Source: Oscillospiraceae bacterium (GTDB taxonomy: Bacteria; Bacillota; Clostridia; Oscillospirales; Oscillospiraceae). Taken from it: 9,273 nucleotides of DNA. Location of the stretch: contig JAHHRT010000058.1 in assembly GCA_020025615.1 (NCBI GenBank), forward strand, positions 1-9,273, read 5' to 3'. A model generated the notes under the pieces. The model was not told the DNA's origin. It saw only the letters and a list, made by a program, of their open reading frames with translations, and made no database searches. The position numbers and the translations under genes are program-made. Positions 1 to 6,146 of the stretch are shown here, piece after piece. Position 1 is the stretch's first letter; each line of letters begins with the position of its first letter.

Positions 1-14
1 TGAATGTTACTGCC

Positions 15-34
15 GGAACGGTCAAGACCGTTCC
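15..34. repeat. Perfect 9-bp inverted repeat (hairpin)
   Basis: Positions 15-23 and 26-34 are exact reverse complements (GGAACGGTC / GACCGTTCC) around a two-base centre; as RNA it would form an 8-bp stem with a 4-nt loop. No T tract follows, so it is not a standard intrinsic terminator. It sits in a gene-free stretch and could be the 3' hairpin of a gene lying left of the window, or a fragment of a repeat. The dyad is seen directly; its function is unknown. Confidence 0.6.
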
Positions 35-102
35 CTACATTGGTCGGTGGATTCGGCTGGGTGCGGACATTGCGACCTGGTGTGTGGTCGGCACTGCGAC
101 TT

Positions 103-153
103 CGCCCTCTCAGTCACGGCAAAGCCGTGCCAGCTCCCCCAGAGTGGGAGCCT
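103..153. repeat. Double-hairpin intergenic repeat
   Basis: Two adjacent dyads are visible. CACGGC (115-120) pairs with GCCGTG (124-129) over an AAA loop, and GCTCCC (133-138) pairs with GGGAGC (146-151). The layout, a CCCTCTCAGTCAC lead-in, then a variable hairpin, then a C-rich/G-rich hairpin ending in GGGAGCC, matches a repeat I remember as dispersed between genes in Faecalibacterium and related gut Clostridia. That family assignment is from memory and unverified. No coding capacity is apparent. It may be a non-autonomous mobile repeat or a REP-like element. Confidence 0.55.
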
Positions 154-161
154 TAGAACGG

Positions 162-193
162 AAAAAAGCCGCTCCCGAGGGAGCGGCTTTTTT
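162..193. terminator. Bidirectional intrinsic terminator
   Basis: A perfect 8-bp GC-rich stem, GCCGCTCC (168-175) with GGAGCGGC (180-187), encloses a CGAG loop. It is flanked by six A on the left (162-167) and six T on the right (188-193), so it gives hairpin plus U tract on both strands. On the minus strand it lies about 100 nt past the glyS stop and is the likely end of the plsC-glyS transcript. On the plus strand it would end transcription of a gene lying left of the window. Confidence 0.9.
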
Positions 194-220
194 GAAAATG
201 TAACGTTACCGAGCGGCGAA

Positions 221-280
221 GGGCAGTAACGATTACTTCCGCACCGGGCACGTATTGGCAGTCGGCCCTGCCGACTCGCC
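221..280 (-). repeat. Structured 3' element, copy 1 (behind glyS)
   Basis: Oriented with glyS, the element starts 7 bp past the stop codon. It has a hairpin (core AGTCGGC 260-266 with GCCGACT 270-276, loop CCT, plus an outer GGC/GCC pair around a bulged base), then one base, then GCCAATACGTGCC (259-247), then a conserved block running to GGGC at 221. Read on the plus strand, bases 221-252 match the same block of copy 2 at 27 of 32 positions, and the hairpin lies at exactly the same distance. Its 13-mer 247-259 is the exact reverse complement of 9261-9273. There is no T tract next to this hairpin; the real terminator lies further on at 162-193. Confidence 0.75.
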
Positions 281-287
281 GGCCGCA

Positions 288-1715
288 TTAGAAGAAGCAC
301 TTCTTCTCAATGTAGTCCTTCAGCTCGCTGATGGGCAGACGAACCTGCTCCATAGTGTCACGGTCACGGATGGTGACGCAGTTGTCAGCGGGGGTGTTCT
401 CGTCGCCCACGGTCTGGAAGTCAACAGTGACACACAGAGGAGTGCCGATTTCGTCCTGACGGCGGTAACGCTTGCCGATGGAACCGGCGTCGTCAAAGTC
501 CACCATGAAGTACTTCTGCAGCTCGTGGTAGATCTCCTCAGCCTTGGGGCTCAGCTTCTTGGACAGAGGCAGAATGGCAGCCTTGAAGGGAGCCAGTGCG
601 GGATGCAGGTGCATCACAGTACGCACATCGGGGTTGCCCTTCTTGTCGGTGCCAACCACTTCCTCGTCGTAAGCCTCACACAGGAATGCCAGAGCCACAC
701 GGTCACAGCCCAGAGAAGGCTCAACAACATAGGGAATGTAGTGCTCGTTCTTCTCCTGGTCGAAGTAGTCCAGGCTCTTGCCGGAAGCCTCCTGATGGCG
801 GCCCAGGTCGTAGTTGGTACGGTCGGCAATGCCCCACAGCTCGCCCCAGCCGTTGCCGAAGGGGAACTGGTACTCAATATCGGTGGTAGCACGGGAGTAG
901 AAGGCCAGCTCTGCGGGCTCATGGTCACGCAGACGCAGGGAATCCCGCTTGATGCCCAGGCTGGTCAGCCAGTTGACGCAGAAGTCCTTCCAGTAGGCAA
1001 ACCACTCCAGGTCGGTGCCGGGCTGGCAGAAGAACTCGCACTCCATCTGCTCGAACTCACGGGTACGGAAGGTGAAGTTGCCCGGGGTGATCTCGTTCCG
1101 GAATGCCTTGCCAACCTGGCAGACACCGAAGGGGAGCTTCCGGCGGGTGGTACGCTGAATGTTGGCGAAGTTCACGAAAATACCCTGTGCAGTCTCAGGA
1201 CGGAGATAGCAGGTAGAGGTGTTGCCCTCGGTGACGCCGATCTGGGTCTTGAACATCAGGTTGAACTTCCGAATCTGGGTGAAGTTGTGCTTGCCGCAGG
1301 TGGGGCAGACCACATCCTCGTGGTCAGCGATGAACTGGTCCATTTCCTCAAAGGACATGGCATCCACATTCACACCCTTGCCGGACTCAGCAGCCTCAAT
1401 GAGCTTGTCTGCTCTCTGACGAGCGCCGCAGCCCTTGCAGTCCACCAGGGGATCGGAGAAGGAACCCACGTGGCCGGTGGTAACCCAGGTGGTGGGGTTC
1501 ATCAGGATGGCTGCGTCCAGGCCCACGTTGTAGGGGGATTCCTGCACGAACTTCTTGAGCCATGCCTTCTTGACGTTGTTCTTGAACTCAACACCCAGGG
1601 GGCCGTAGTCCCAGGAGTTTGCGAGACCGCCGTAGATCTCAGAGCCGGGGTAGACGAAGCCGCGGTTCTTGCAGAGATTTACGATCATGTCCAGGGTCTT
1701 TTCACTGTTTTTCAT
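288..1715 (-). CDS. glyS: Glycyl-tRNA synthetase, single-chain class II type
   Basis: This cytoplasmic enzyme charges tRNA-Gly with glycine using ATP. The 475-residue protein is the homodimeric eukaryote/Gram-positive type, not the alpha2beta2 form, and has its normal length. Visible parts: an N-terminal region with GFVYPGSEIYGG (19-30); a probable zinc-binding insertion with two CxxC pairs (C93/C96 and C137/C140); class II motif 2 around GKAFRNE (202-208) with the following FTFRTREFEQMECEFF strand; motif 3 at EPSLGCDRVALA (332-343); and a C-terminal anticodon-binding domain from about residue 372. The ATG is supported by GGAGGAA on the minus strand (1727-1721). It lies 69 bp downstream of plsC on the same strand, with its own promoter. 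The leader is far too short for a T-box. Some annotations call this form glyQS. Confidence 0.97.
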   Translation of the reverse strand: MKNSEKTLDMIVNLCKNRGFVYPGSEIYGGLANSWDYGPLGVEFKNNVKKAWLKKFVQESPYNVGLDAAILMNPTTWVTTGHVGSFSDPLVDCKGCGARQRADKLIEAAESGKGVNVDAMSFEEMDQFIADHEDVVCPTCGKHNFTQIRKFNLMFKTQIGVTEGNTSTCYLRPETAQGIFVNFANIQRTTRRKLPFGVCQVGKAFRNEITPGNFTFRTREFEQMECEFFCQPGTDLEWFAYWKDFCVNWLTSLGIKRDSLRLRDHEPAELAFYSRATTDIEYQFPFGNGWGELWGIADRTNYDLGRHQEASGKSLDYFDQEKNEHYIPYVVEPSLGCDRVALAFLCEAYDEEVVGTDKKGNPDVRTVMHLHPALAPFKAAILPLSKKLSPKAEEIYHELQKYFMVDFDDAGSIGKRYRRQDEIGTPLCVTVDFQTVGDENTPADNCVTIRDRDTMEQVRLPISELKDYIEKKCFF

Positions 1716-1759
1716 GATATTTCCTCCAAATGTTTGGATTTTTTATGCTTTGAATCTTT

Positions 1760-1788
1760 ATTATACAAGGTATGTTCCGCTAAATCAA
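1760..1788 (-). promoter_or_regulatory. Sigma-A promoter of glyS
   Basis: On the minus strand TTGATT (1788-1783) is followed after exactly 17 bp by a perfect TATAAT (1765-1760). Transcription would start near 1753, giving a leader of only about 38 nt before the glyS ATG. The -35 box contains the TGA stop codon of plsC (1787-1785), so gene end and promoter are physically overlapped. No terminator hairpin separates the genes, so readthrough from plsC is also likely. Confidence 0.8.
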
Positions 1789-2630
1789 GTGTTATCTGCC
1801 TGTTCCGGGGCAAATTCCGGGCCCAAATCCCCAAGCATGAGGTCATAGACCTGCTCGGCAATGTCTACGGTGGTTCGGTCCTTCAGGTCCTCCGCCGGGA
1901 TGACGTCCACCACATGGAACCAGACCTCGGCCCGTTTCAGATTTTTGGCGTTGGGGAGAATGGTGTGGGTGTTTTTCAGAGTGCATACCACAATGGGCAC
2001 CTGGGCTTTGGTGGCAATCTTAAAGACGCCGCTGCGGAAGTGGTGGAGCTTGCGGTCCTTGCTGATGTATCCCTCCGGGAACACGGCAACGGATGCTTCA
2101 TCCTCTTTGAGAAGCTTGATACATCTAATTATGGTTTTCAGAGCTTCCCGGTCGTTCTCCCGGTCGATGGGCTGGCACATGAGCTTGTGCATGATCTTGC
2201 CGATGATGAACATATTGCGGTTTTCTTTTTTAGAGATGAATGACAGCTGGTGGCTCTGAAAATACCGAAGCAGCATCACCGGGTCCATAAAGCTCAAATG
2301 GTTGCTGACCACCAGGAAACGCCCGCCTTCGGGAATCTTTTCAAGCCCCTGGGTGTGAATCTTGGTGTGCAGCAGGGTGAGGGCTGCCTCTACATATAAA
2401 TCCGTGGCCTTGCGGTAGAATGGACTGTCATGCTCCTGGGGAACCGACAGATCCACCATCTTGCAGATGAGCCACAGAAAGAGAAATGCCAGGATGGCCA
2501 GAAGCAGATGGATTCCCACAAAGCTCAGGGGCAGAGCCCAGAGCCAGCGAAGACTTTCAAAATTTCCGGTGAGTGCGCACAGCAGGAGGGAGAGAAGGGC
2601 AGATACCGCGGTAATCCCTTTGAGCAGCAT
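1785..2630 (-). CDS. plsC: 1-acyl-sn-glycerol-3-phosphate acyltransferase family protein
   Basis: Probable membrane-bound acyltransferase that adds the second fatty acid to lysophosphatidic acid, making phosphatidic acid for phospholipid synthesis. The 281-residue protein has two hydrophobic N-terminal segments (about 3-20 and 33-58), then an acyltransferase domain. Motif I NHLSFMD carries the catalytic H111 and D116 (H-x4-D). Motif III is FPEGYISKD (184-192), and the conserved proline of motif IV is in VPIVVCTLKNT (211-221). The N-terminal part is longer than in minimal PlsC proteins, so another lysophospholipid could be the substrate; the family is secure, the exact substrate is inferred. 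The ATG follows AAGAGGTG (2645-2638) on the minus strand. It is the first gene of a two-gene unit with glyS. Confidence 0.88.
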   Translation of the reverse strand: MLLKGITAVSALLSLLLCALTGNFESLRWLWALPLSFVGIHLLLAILAFLFLWLICKMVDLSVPQEHDSPFYRKATDLYVEAALTLLHTKIHTQGLEKIPEGGRFLVVSNHLSFMDPVMLLRYFQSHQLSFISKKENRNMFIIGKIMHKLMCQPIDRENDREALKTIIRCIKLLKEDEASVAVFPEGYISKDRKLHHFRSGVFKIATKAQVPIVVCTLKNTHTILPNAKNLKRAEVWFHVVDVIPAEDLKDRTTVDIAEQVYDLMLGDLGPEFAPEQADNT

Positions 2631-2664
2631 AGTAGAACACCTCTTATTTTCTCAATATTTTATC

Positions 2665-2693
2665 ATTATACCGCTTTCTTCCGGGCAAAACAA
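2665..2693 (-). promoter_or_regulatory. Sigma-A promoter of plsC
   Basis: On the minus strand TTGTTT (2693-2688) precedes a perfect TATAAT (2670-2665) by 17 bp. The start would lie near 2658, about 28 nt ahead of the plsC ATG. The surrounding sequence is AT-rich compared with the genes. It is divergent from the plus-strand promoter about 60 bp away. Confidence 0.75.
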
Positions 2694-2730
2694 GGACGAT
2701 TTTGGAAAAAGAGTATTTTTGGGAAAGGAC

Positions 2731-2759
2731 TGGAAATCAGGGGGACAGACTGATATAAT
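2731..2759 (+). promoter_or_regulatory. Candidate promoter for the membrane protein-cca operon
   Basis: A perfect TATAAT (2754-2759) lies 17 bp after a weak -35, TGGAAA (2731-2736), which matches TTGACA at four of six bases. Transcription from about 2766 would leave a leader of roughly 125 nt before the GTG at 2891. I see no riboswitch-like architecture in that leader, only a short GGGGCCCC palindrome at 2852-2859. Confidence 0.6.
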
Positions 2760-2890
2760 AAGGGGATAAAAGTACCGCCCCGGCAGCCTTTCGCCCGGCA
2801 CTGAACCATGCGGATTGTGCAGGAAATGTTGGAAAATCTCTGGGCGTTTCCGGGGCCCCTTTGGATACCTACGATGTGGAGTTGATTGCA

Positions 2891-3607
2891 GTGAGAAAGT
2901 CGATTTCAAAACAGCTTTGTGCTGCCGCCGCAGCCATGGGCGCAGCGGTATGCGTATTACGGATGATCCTCTATCGGACCGGCGTGGATGAAAAGGGACT
3001 GCTGTCCCAAGGTGTTGGCTTCCAGATTGCCTTCTGGGGTCTGACCGCCGGAATGGCGGTTTTGGCGGGGGCCCTTACCCGGAAGCAGGGAAAGACCAAG
3101 GGAGAGCCCGCTGTGGGCTGGCTCCCGGCGGTGGCCTCGGCGCTGATGGCCCTGGGAATCCTACAGTCGCTGCCCGGCCTGTGGGGCGGGGATTCCCTTT
3201 CCAAACTGGCGGGAAACCTGGGCCTTCTGGCCGGGGGCTGTCTCCTGGGTGCTGCCTGGATGCAGGGCCGGAGAAAGAAGCCCTATTTCCTGCTGTCGGT
3301 GGCGGTGTGCATTTTCTTTGCCTTCCAGCTCATCAGCCGTTATCGGCTGTGGAGCGGCAATCCCCAGTTTCAGGACTATGCCTTCTCCATGGGGGCCAGC
3401 CTTCTGCTGATGCTCTATGCCTACCATCAGGCGGCGGCATCCCTGGGCATGAGCACAGACCGGGCCCGGACGGTTCTGGGTGCGCTGGCGGGATTCTTCT
3501 GCCTTGCCGCTATGCCGCATACACAGGTCCCTTTCCTGTATCTGTGCGGCGCACTGTGGACCCTGATCGGTCTGTGGACCCTGCCGGAAAGTGAGGAAAG
3601 CCTATGA
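2891..3607 (+). CDS. Unrecognised polytopic membrane protein
   Basis: I do not recognise a family. The product is about 238 residues, very hydrophobic, with roughly six or seven likely membrane segments: for example near the N-terminus (AAAAAMGAAVCVLRMIL), a FWGLTAGMAVLAGAL segment, an AVASALMALGILQ segment, LGLLAGGCLLGAAW, FLLSVAVCIFFAFQLI and a C-terminal FLYLCGALWTLIGLW. Charged loops such as RKQGKTKGE and QGRRKKP separate them, and no catalytic motif is seen. I chose the GTG at 2891 because GGAG lies at 2878-2881 with 9-nt spacing. An in-frame TTG at 2861 would add ten residues (DTYDVELIAV) but has no ribosome site. The stop overlaps the cca ATG by four bases (ATGA), indicating translational coupling; the job is unknown. 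Confidence 0.75.
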   Translation: MRKSISKQLCAAAAAMGAAVCVLRMILYRTGVDEKGLLSQGVGFQIAFWGLTAGMAVLAGALTRKQGKTKGEPAVGWLPAVASALMALGILQSLPGLWGGDSLSKLAGNLGLLAGGCLLGAAWMQGRRKKPYFLLSVAVCIFFAFQLISRYRLWSGNPQFQDYAFSMGASLLLMLYAYHQAAASLGMSTDRARTVLGALAGFFCLAAMPHTQVPFLYLCGALWTLIGLWTLPESEESL

Positions 3608-4941
3608 AAATAGATCTTCCCCAATGGGTAAGGGAATGTATTGACCGGCTGGAGCAGGCGGGCTATGCCGCCTATGCAGTGGGCGGCTGTGTTCGGGATG
3701 CCTGCCTGGGCCTTACCCCCCACGACTATGATCTGTGCACCCAGGCCCTGCCGGAGGAGACCTGCGCCGTCTTCCGGGACCGAAAGCTGGTCCTTGCGGG
3801 AATGAAGCACGGTACCGTGGGCGTTGTGACGGACCGGGGTGTGGTGGAAATCACCACCTTCCGCTCCGAGGGCAGCTACCGGGATAACCGCCATCCCGAC
3901 TGGGTGAAGTTTGTCCCGGATGTGAAACTGGATTTGGCCCGGCGGGATTATACCGTCAACGCCATGGCCTATTCTCCGACCCGGGGCTTTGCGGACCCCT
4001 TTGGCGGCAGAGAGGACCTGAAACAAAAAATCCTCCGCACGGTGGGGGACCCGGTGACCCGGTATCAGGAGGATGCCCTGCGAATCCTCCGGGGTGTCCG
4101 GTTTGCGGTTCGGTTCTCTCTGACTGTGGAGGACAAGACCCGGGAAGCCATGCTCTCCCAGCGGGGGCTTCTCAGCAACCTGGCCCGGGAACGGGTGATG
4201 GAGGAGCTTTGCAAGCTCCTGCCCTTGGTGGATGCCCGGGACCTCAAGGAATTTGCCCCGGTGCTGGCGGCAGTCATCCCGGAGCTGGAACCTATGGTGG
4301 GCTTCGACCAGCACTCTCCCCACCATGCCTATGACCTCTTTACTCACACCGCCCTGGTCACCCAGCAGGTGCCCCGGGATTTGGCTCTGCGGTGGGCAGG
4401 CCTGCTTCACGATACCGGGAAGATCACCACCTTTACCCGGGACGAGACCGGCAGAGGCCATTTCTACGGTCACGCCCAGGCCAGCGCAGAGATTGCGGAC
4501 CGGGTGCTGGGGGAGCTGAAAGCCCCCACGGCTCTGCGCCAGGAGGTGGATACCCTGGTGGAACAGCACATGACCCCTCTGATGCCGGATAAGAAGCTTC
4601 TGCGCCGCCGAATCAGCCGCCTGGGCTGGGACACTGCGGAAAAGCTCTGGTACTTACAGCGGGCGGATTTTTGCAGCAAGGGCAGCGAAGACCCCGGGGG
4701 AATGGAGCGGTTCCAGGAGGTTTGGAAAGAAATGGAGGAGATTCGGCAGGAAAACAGCTGCCTGGGTCTTCGAGATTTGGCAGTCAACGGCAACGACCTG
4801 ATGGCCCTGGGCTTCCGGGGAAAGGAAATCGGAAGGTGCCTGGACTTCCTGCTGTCCCAAGTGCTGGATGAAAAATTAGAAAATGATAAAGAATCCCTTC
4901 TTTCCGCTGTGAAAGAAGAATTTGAGGTAAAAACAAAATGA
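3604..4941 (+). CDS. cca: CCA-adding tRNA nucleotidyltransferase with HD domain
   Basis: This template-independent polymerase adds or repairs the 3'-CCA end of tRNAs, which aminoacylation requires. The 445-residue protein is a class II nucleotidyltransferase. Its head has AVGGCVRD (25-32) and the metal-binding D41-Y-D43, then HGTVGVV (69-75), RRDYTVNAMAY (113-123) and EDALRILRGVRFA (156-168), the neck motifs expected of this family. A C-terminal HD domain follows, with LLHDTGK holding H269/D270 and likely partners H248 and H290; such domains often carry phosphohydrolase activity. The start is fixed by the ATGA overlap with the upstream gene and by GAGGAAAG a few bases before. The stop overlaps the next gene in the same way. 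Full CCA addition, as opposed to A-only or CC-only activity, cannot be told from inspection. Confidence 0.93.
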   Translation: MKIDLPQWVRECIDRLEQAGYAAYAVGGCVRDACLGLTPHDYDLCTQALPEETCAVFRDRKLVLAGMKHGTVGVVTDRGVVEITTFRSEGSYRDNRHPDWVKFVPDVKLDLARRDYTVNAMAYSPTRGFADPFGGREDLKQKILRTVGDPVTRYQEDALRILRGVRFAVRFSLTVEDKTREAMLSQRGLLSNLARERVMEELCKLLPLVDARDLKEFAPVLAAVIPELEPMVGFDQHSPHHAYDLFTHTALVTQQVPRDLALRWAGLLHDTGKITTFTRDETGRGHFYGHAQASAEIADRVLGELKAPTALRQEVDTLVEQHMTPLMPDKKLLRRRISRLGWDTAEKLWYLQRADFCSKGSEDPGGMERFQEVWKEMEEIRQENSCLGLRDLAVNGNDLMALGFRGKEIGRCLDFLLSQVLDEKLENDKESLLSAVKEEFEVKTK

Positions 4942-5978
4942 AAAAGTTAGCAGCGCTCCTTTTATCGGCCCTGCTCCTGCTGACGGGATGCACCACACAG
5001 CAGACAGCGGAAGCCACCGTACACGCAGTTTCCGGCGATGCCCTCAGCGTCCACTATATTGATGTGGGCCAGGCGGACTGCGCACTGCTGGAAAACGGCG
5101 GGGAGTTTATGCTCATAGACGGCGGCAATGTGGCAGACGGCAGCTTGGTGGTTTCCTATTTGGAACAGATGGGTGTGGAAGAACTGAAAGCGGTGATCTG
5201 CACCCACGCCCATGAAGACCATGTGGGCGGTCTGGCTTCCGTTCTGGCGGTGTACCCCACGGAAACTGTCTATGCGCCGACCAAAACCTACAGTTCCCAG
5301 TGCTTTGACGATTTCCTCTACTATGTAGACCAGCAGGGGCTGGAAGTGACCATCCCGGAACCGGGGGACCAGTTTTCCCTGGGAGAAGCAGAGGTCAGTA
5401 TTCTGGGCCCGGTGAAATCCTATCCCGAGACCAATAACACCTCCATTGTGGCAAAGGTGGTCTACGGCTCCACATCCTTCCTCTTTACCGGGGATATGGA
5501 GAAGGAAGCCGAGGCAGATCTGCTGGACTATGGCATGGATGTGTCTGCGGATGTGCTGAAGGTGGGGCACCACGGAAGCAATACTTCTACCACCTACCGC
5601 TTCCTGAAGGAAGTGGACCCCACCTACGGCGTGATTTCCTGCGGAAAGGATAACTCCTATGGCCATCCCCACGAGGAGCCTATGTCCAGGCTCCGCCAGG
5701 CCGGGGTGGTTCTCTTCCGTACCGATGAGATGGGTACGGTGGTGGCGGTGAGCGACGGCTCCCAGATTCAGTTCACCTGGGCCAATCAGAACGCCGCTCC
5801 CGAGCAGGCAGAGCCTGCCCAGGAGACCGAGTATATCGGCAACCGAAAATCCCAGATCTATCACACCCCGGATTGCAGAAACCTTCCCAAGGAGGAAAAC
5901 CGGGTGACCTTCGCCAGCATCGAGGATGCCCAGGCGGCGGGCTTCACCCCCTGCAAGAACTGCCTGGGTGGAAAGTAA
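4938..5978 (+). CDS. Exported MBL-fold lipoprotein, ComEC-like, with C-terminal zinc-binding motif
   Basis: Predicted surface lipoprotein of 346 residues. A signal peptide ends in the lipobox LLTGC (C18). The body resembles the metallo-beta-lactamase domain of the DNA-uptake protein ComEC: HYIDVGQADC near residues 39-48, the metal motif THAHEDH (H90, H92, D94, H95), FTGD (D186), VGHHGSN (H211/H212) and YGHPHEE (H243). After a linker rich in Ala, Glu and Gln, the tail carries H309-x3-C313 and C339-x2-C342 inside GFTPCKNC, like the Ada-type zinc motif found on some secreted nucleases. Likely role: extracellular nuclease or phosphodiesterase; the substrate is unknown, and no ComEC membrane channel is present. 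The ATG overlaps the cca stop (ATGA), with GAGGT at 4924-4928 as ribosome site. Confidence 0.85.
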   Translation: MKKLAALLLSALLLLTGCTTQQTAEATVHAVSGDALSVHYIDVGQADCALLENGGEFMLIDGGNVADGSLVVSYLEQMGVEELKAVICTHAHEDHVGGLASVLAVYPTETVYAPTKTYSSQCFDDFLYYVDQQGLEVTIPEPGDQFSLGEAEVSILGPVKSYPETNNTSIVAKVVYGSTSFLFTGDMEKEAEADLLDYGMDVSADVLKVGHHGSNTSTTYRFLKEVDPTYGVISCGKDNSYGHPHEEPMSRLRQAGVVLFRTDEMGTVVAVSDGSQIQFTWANQNAAPEQAEPAQETEYIGNRKSQIYHTPDCRNLPKEENRVTFASIEDAQAAGFTPCKNCLGGK

Positions 5979-6033
5979 GAAAGTCCGGCCGGGGGGTGCT
6001 GCATCTCTTTTGGAGCCGGTGAAAAAGTAAATA

Positions 6034-6062
6034 TCGACGGATGCCCGCTCTTGTGATACAAT
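6034..6062 (+). promoter_or_regulatory. Candidate promoter for the GTPase-NYN gene
   Basis: TCGACG (6034-6039; four of six matches to TTGACA) is followed after 17 bp by TACAAT (6057-6062), with a TG one base ahead of the -10, making it an extended -10. It lies in the 168-bp gap after the MBL gene, and transcription would begin near 6069, about 78 nt before the ATG. No terminator with a T tract is visible between 5979 and 6030, so readthrough from the upstream operon is also possible. Confidence 0.6.
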
Positions 6063-6146
6063 GGTTTCAAATACGGCGCTTCCTCCGCCTGGGGCAGGGG
6101 AAGCGCAAAGGAAATTCAGTATCACGAGAGGGGCATTTTTTGGCAT

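Noticed and set aside
255..2243. A 662-residue open frame on the plus strand antisense to glyS and part of plsC
   Set aside because: It lies opposite two unmistakable genes, crosses both and their promoter, has no ribosome site, and has the Val/Leu/Gly-rich composition typical of a GC-rich antisense frame.
2808..2885. A possible 25-residue upstream ORF (ATG at 2808, TGA at 2883-2885) in the leader of the membrane protein gene
   Set aside because: No ribosome site precedes the ATG, and no leader-peptide features such as codon runs or a terminator/antiterminator pair are seen.
2861..2890. TTG at 2861 as start of the membrane protein
   Set aside because: No Shine-Dalgarno sequence lies before it, while GTG at 2891 has GGAG at a good distance. 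It is not fully excluded.
3427..4569. A 380-residue minus-strand open frame
   Set aside because: It is antisense to cca and the membrane protein gene; low-complexity His/Gly/Pro-rich product, no recognisable domain.
5979..6030. Possible terminator after the MBL lipoprotein gene
   Set aside because: CCGGC/GCCGG segments could pair only over a long loop and no T tract follows.
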